64,000 nucleotides of DNA from Hoplostethus atlanticus (Eukaryota; Chordata; Actinopteri; Trachichthyiformes; Trachichthyidae), in the NCBI GenBank assembly GCA_034670405.1, contig JAXDDX010000347.1, forward strand, positions 93,586-157,585. The letters are read 5' to 3'. This document shows positions 35,646-64,000 of this stretch, piece by piece (the first letter of the stretch is position 1; the number at the start of each line of letters is the position of its first letter). Both the position numbers and the translations under genes were made by a program. The notes beneath the pieces are model-generated. The model saw only the letters and a list, made by a program, of their open reading frames with translations. It did no database searches and was not told where the DNA came from.

Positions 35646-35960
35646 GACACCTCATTTCAGATGTTGCTTTTGATTCATTATTATTATTTAATAGCATATC
35701 ATATTATAATAATAATGTATCTATTTTTATTATACTTCACATGCGGATTAAGGTGGCGTAGTGTAATAGTGTACTTTAAGTGTAATCTGTAGTGCAAATG
35801 ATAGGATATCTCCCCATTTATGATAAATTCACTTTTTGTGTCAATGTTGCCTTTAGTCCTGTTCTGTGATATTATTGCAGTGGAAGTGGACTTTGTACAC
35901 AGAGGGAGTGAGGAAGAAAAAAAAAAGAGCCAGCAAGATACAAGCAATCTCCTCTAATGC

Positions 35961-35962
<2 letters not shown>

Positions 35963-36054
<92 letters not shown>
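35963..36054 (+). repeat. (GT)46 microsatellite beside ca9 promoter
   Basis: A perfect 92-bp GT run ending about 50 bp upstream of the TATA-like box of the carbonic anhydrase gene. Confidence 0.98.
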
Positions 36055-36056
<2 letters not shown>

Positions 36057-36086
36057 GTCCAAGCACCTTAAGCAGCTTCCAGGGCC

Positions 36087-36114
36087 ATGATTGGAGACTG
36101 ATGCCTTTATAAAG
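36087..36114 (+). promoter_or_regulatory. ca9: CCAAT and TATA boxes of ca9
   Basis: An inverted CCAAT box (ATTGG at about 36090) is followed by TTTATAAAG at 36106-36114. Transcription would begin near 36140, leaving about 240 nt of 5' UTR before the ATG at 36384. This is inferred from motif spacing only. Confidence 0.5.
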
Positions 36115-36383
36115 CCCTGCCCAAGTGACCAACCTGCTGGAGCGCTCAGCTGCCTTGACAAACTCACACTATTAGAGGGAGTGATAGATTAAGAATTCAA
36201 GATTGTTGGATTTGAAGACTCAATTGCATAGTGATACCTTCTCTATTGCTCCCTTGAACTCGATTGCTGGCAATTCTTTCACTGAGGATATCCAAGACAG
36301 AAATTGATCACCAAGTACTACATTATCTTACCACAGACAACAGTCAATTCAAGAGTCACCTACCAGACCACGCTACTGTGATA

Positions 36384-61966
<25,583 letters not shown>

Positions 61967-62535
61967 GTATGTCACAGACACATCTCTTCTTGCTACCGGT
62001 TACATTGTCTACTACTATTTCCAAAAATGGGGAGAGTATTTTGTTAGACATTCGAACCATAAAAGCAACTGTCCATTACCTGGATGCTTTTGGCTAAAGG
62101 GGGAATTCCTCTGTGGAATAATTTGGAGAGATAGATGTTTTTAACTCAAGAACAAATTTGTAATGAATTGGTTGGAGAAGAATGAAGTGATATGGCTCTT
62201 TTGTCGTGCCAGCGCAACCGCAGCGCAGGCAATGTTCACTGGCACATTGGCAATTTCAGGAGGCGCAATGGCGCAACTTTTCCCCGCCGTTGTCAGTTTG
62301 GTAATTTGGTGAATAGAATTGCGCCGGGAGGGCGCAACAGGGGGTGTGTCAATAAAAAACAGCTGGTGCAGTGGAATTTTGATGTCAGTTTTGGGGTGAA
62401 GTTACACTTCCACCTTCCACCTATGAAGATCACGTCTAAAATGCAAGTCAATCACGCAGTGCTATTTTCATGGCTTTGCACACGTGAACATAGACCTGTC
62501 TAAAATCCCACAAACCGTTTTTTTTGTCAGGCTAT
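61967..62535. other. Downstream of last visible ca9 exon
   Basis: No final ca9 exon seen. A GC-rich patch at 62200-62400 with repeated GGCGCAA words may be the edge of another transposon; matching words occur in complement near 63590, but I could not define ends. Confidence 0.35.
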
Positions 62536-62539
62536 ATTG

Positions 62540-62740
62540 TACCCATTACATTACATTACTGTACAGTCATTTAGCAGACGCTTTTATCCAAAGCGACTTA
62601 CAATAAGTGCATTCAACGTAGGTAGGCACGAGAACTACTAGTCACCAGAAATCCTAAGTGCATTTCCTTCCTAAACAAGCATCTAAGAGCATAACCAGTG
62701 CTAAGGTAAAAGTGCAATAAGTTAGCTACCTACTTTTTAT
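62540..62740 (-). mobile_element. 5'-truncated L2 3' UTR copy
   Basis: About 200 bp nearly identical to the L2 3' UTR and tail at 45716-45900, in the same orientation: the minus strand ends with the CGTCTGCTAAATGACTG tail and TGTAATG repeats. A typical dead-on-arrival insertion of the L2 family at 45709-49790. Confidence 0.92.
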
Positions 62741-62940
62741 TTTATTTACCCCACACTGAGGTATATCCTTCACCCTTGGACTAATTGAAGGCAACCTTTT
62801 AATATGTTAAGCACAACTATTTAAGCTCCACACCTGTGGTAACTGAATTGTGTCAGTTTTAGGCAGTCAAGCTGCATCATTATGCACGGGAAATATGATG
62901 ACGGGGTTGCATCTCAATAAGACATGGAGAAGAAACACCA

Positions 62941-63125
62941 AATCAAATCACATTTTATTTTTATAGCCCTTAAATCACTGTTACAGTCTCAAAGGCCCAA
63001 AGTGTGAAAACAATAAATGGTTAGTACACGACACCTCCCAGCCTTGGACCCTCACCAAGGACAAGGAAAAACTCCCACAATACCTTTTAGGAAAAAATGG
63101 AAGAAACCTTGGGAGGGACTACTCA
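62941..63125. repeat. Dispersed repeat, copy 2
   Basis: Second copy of the repeat at 20400-20645, same orientation, with a short internal deletion after CAGTCTCAAAGG. Confidence 0.85.
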
Positions 63126-63129
63126 GACT

Positions 63130-64000
63130 GTACTATACTGGTAAACCAGCCTGTAACATAATTCTCTTTTTTTTTATTATCATCTTGGATGGTTTCTTCT
63201 TTGTTACGTCAAAACCTTTGTTTTCTGCATTAGTGGTTTACACTACTGCTGTTTATAGTAAATTTTTTGATATTTAGAAACTTTTCATTTCATTATTTTT
63301 GAAAGCACCTTCACTTTACAATTTTTTTGCACAGTACTGTAAATGTCAAATAATCAAATTTGACATTGAAATAATTCACATATTTCCAACCTCTTCCCAG
63401 TACTAGTTGCCATTGTGCCAGCACACTTTTTAAAGCAAATGAAATGAGCTGATTTAATTGGGCAGAATTGAAGCCAACCCTCACCACACCTACTGATAAT
63501 GTATTCCTCTTAATCCAACCTCTTTGAACACTGCGTCGTAGTTGTGCCTTGCACCTCGTCACCAAAATATCAAAATAGACTGGACATGCCCACTTGCGCC
63601 ATATGCCAGACCTGCACCTTGTGTTGTGCCTTGATTCGAGAAGGGTCCAACTGCAGACCTCCACGCTCAGGACCCTAGTTCTGTGAGCCAATGGGGTTTG
63701 AGCATGACCTCCATCCTCAGGACCCAGTTCTGTGAGCCAATGGAGGTTGAGCATGAGTAGTGGGGTTCCGTTGTATGAAGTACGTAAACTTTCACTTATT
63801 TCACCTTAGCAGTCCACCAAAATCTGTTTCTGAACAAATTTGAGGCGAGAAATAAGCTATCCAGTTGCTGAATCTTCAATCATATTAGATGTACAAGGCC
63901 TAATTTAAAAGTTTGTTCCGACTTTCGTAAGTCAACGGCACTACTGCACTGCCGGTTGCCACCGCTTTCTTGGCCGTGCGTCAAGCTAGTGGGAGACAAT
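63130..64000. other. No gene recognised; short tandem pair
   Basis: AT-rich, then mixed sequence. At 63657-63757 two tandem units of about 50 bp share TTCTGTGAGCCAATGG and TTGAGCATGA. No ca9 exon found. Confidence 0.45.

Noticed and set aside
35853-36167. His-Thr repeat frames around 36000
   Set aside because: Artefact of the GT microsatellite next to the ca9 promoter.
36368-36373. Hypoxia response element core upstream of ca9
   Set aside because: Only a five-base CACGC match close to the ATG, downstream of the inferred start; expected by chance.

Overview
The window looks like teleost (ray-finned fish) nuclear DNA. It has vertebrate intron-exon genes, long AC/GT dinucleotide runs, L2-clade LINEs with the teleost 3' tail, tRNA-derived SINEs that share that tail, and Tc1, hAT, Harbinger, Ty3/gypsy and ERV debris. 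There are no operons, CRISPR arrays or prokaryotic features. Three protein-coding genes are supported by splice-consistent reading frames that I reconstructed by hand. (1) The first two coding exons of reep5 lie on the minus strand (4904 down to 4427); the rest lies beyond the left edge. (2) A complete 11-exon dcp2 lies on the plus strand (6350-15382, 404 codons plus stop). It is head-to-head with reep5 across a 1.4 kb shared intergenic region. Its intron 2 has the hallmarks of a U12-type AT-AC intron. (3) A transmembrane alpha-carbonic anhydrase, best matched to CA9, lies on the plus strand (36384-61966, 11 exons visible, last cytoplasmic exon missing). It includes a 15-nt microexon and a 14.6 kb intron 6 packed with repeats. 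Layout: 1-4426 is reep5 intron 2 with a minisatellite and LINE/gypsy debris. 4427-6349 holds the reep5 exons and the bidirectional promoter region. 6350-15382 is dcp2, with Tc1 copies in introns 8 and 10 and SINEs in intron 8. 15383-17220 is the likely dcp2 3' UTR. 17221-36060 is a gene-poor transposon graveyard: gypsy split by hAT, Harbinger, an LTR split by a MITE, an ERV with a broken L1 lying between its gag-like and pol-like parts and a solo LTR inside that L1, an L1 endonuclease split by a repeat, a decayed L2, and a GATC-rich L2-tailed element. 36061-61966 is ca9. 61967-64000 holds L2 3' UTR and other repeats. The three genes have unrelated jobs: ER shaping, mRNA decapping, and extracellular CO2/bicarbonate conversion. 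The repeats interact more: one L2 copy has an intact 995-residue ORF, and several short elements carry an L2-like 3' tail and are plausible passengers. I found no new multi-gene system. The most notable signals are the U12 intron, a decayed copy of ca9 exon 6 inside ca9 intron 1, a 2.7 kb foldback element built on a 21-bp minisatellite, and the GATC-rich L2-tailed element. All family assignments come from reading the sequence, without database searches.
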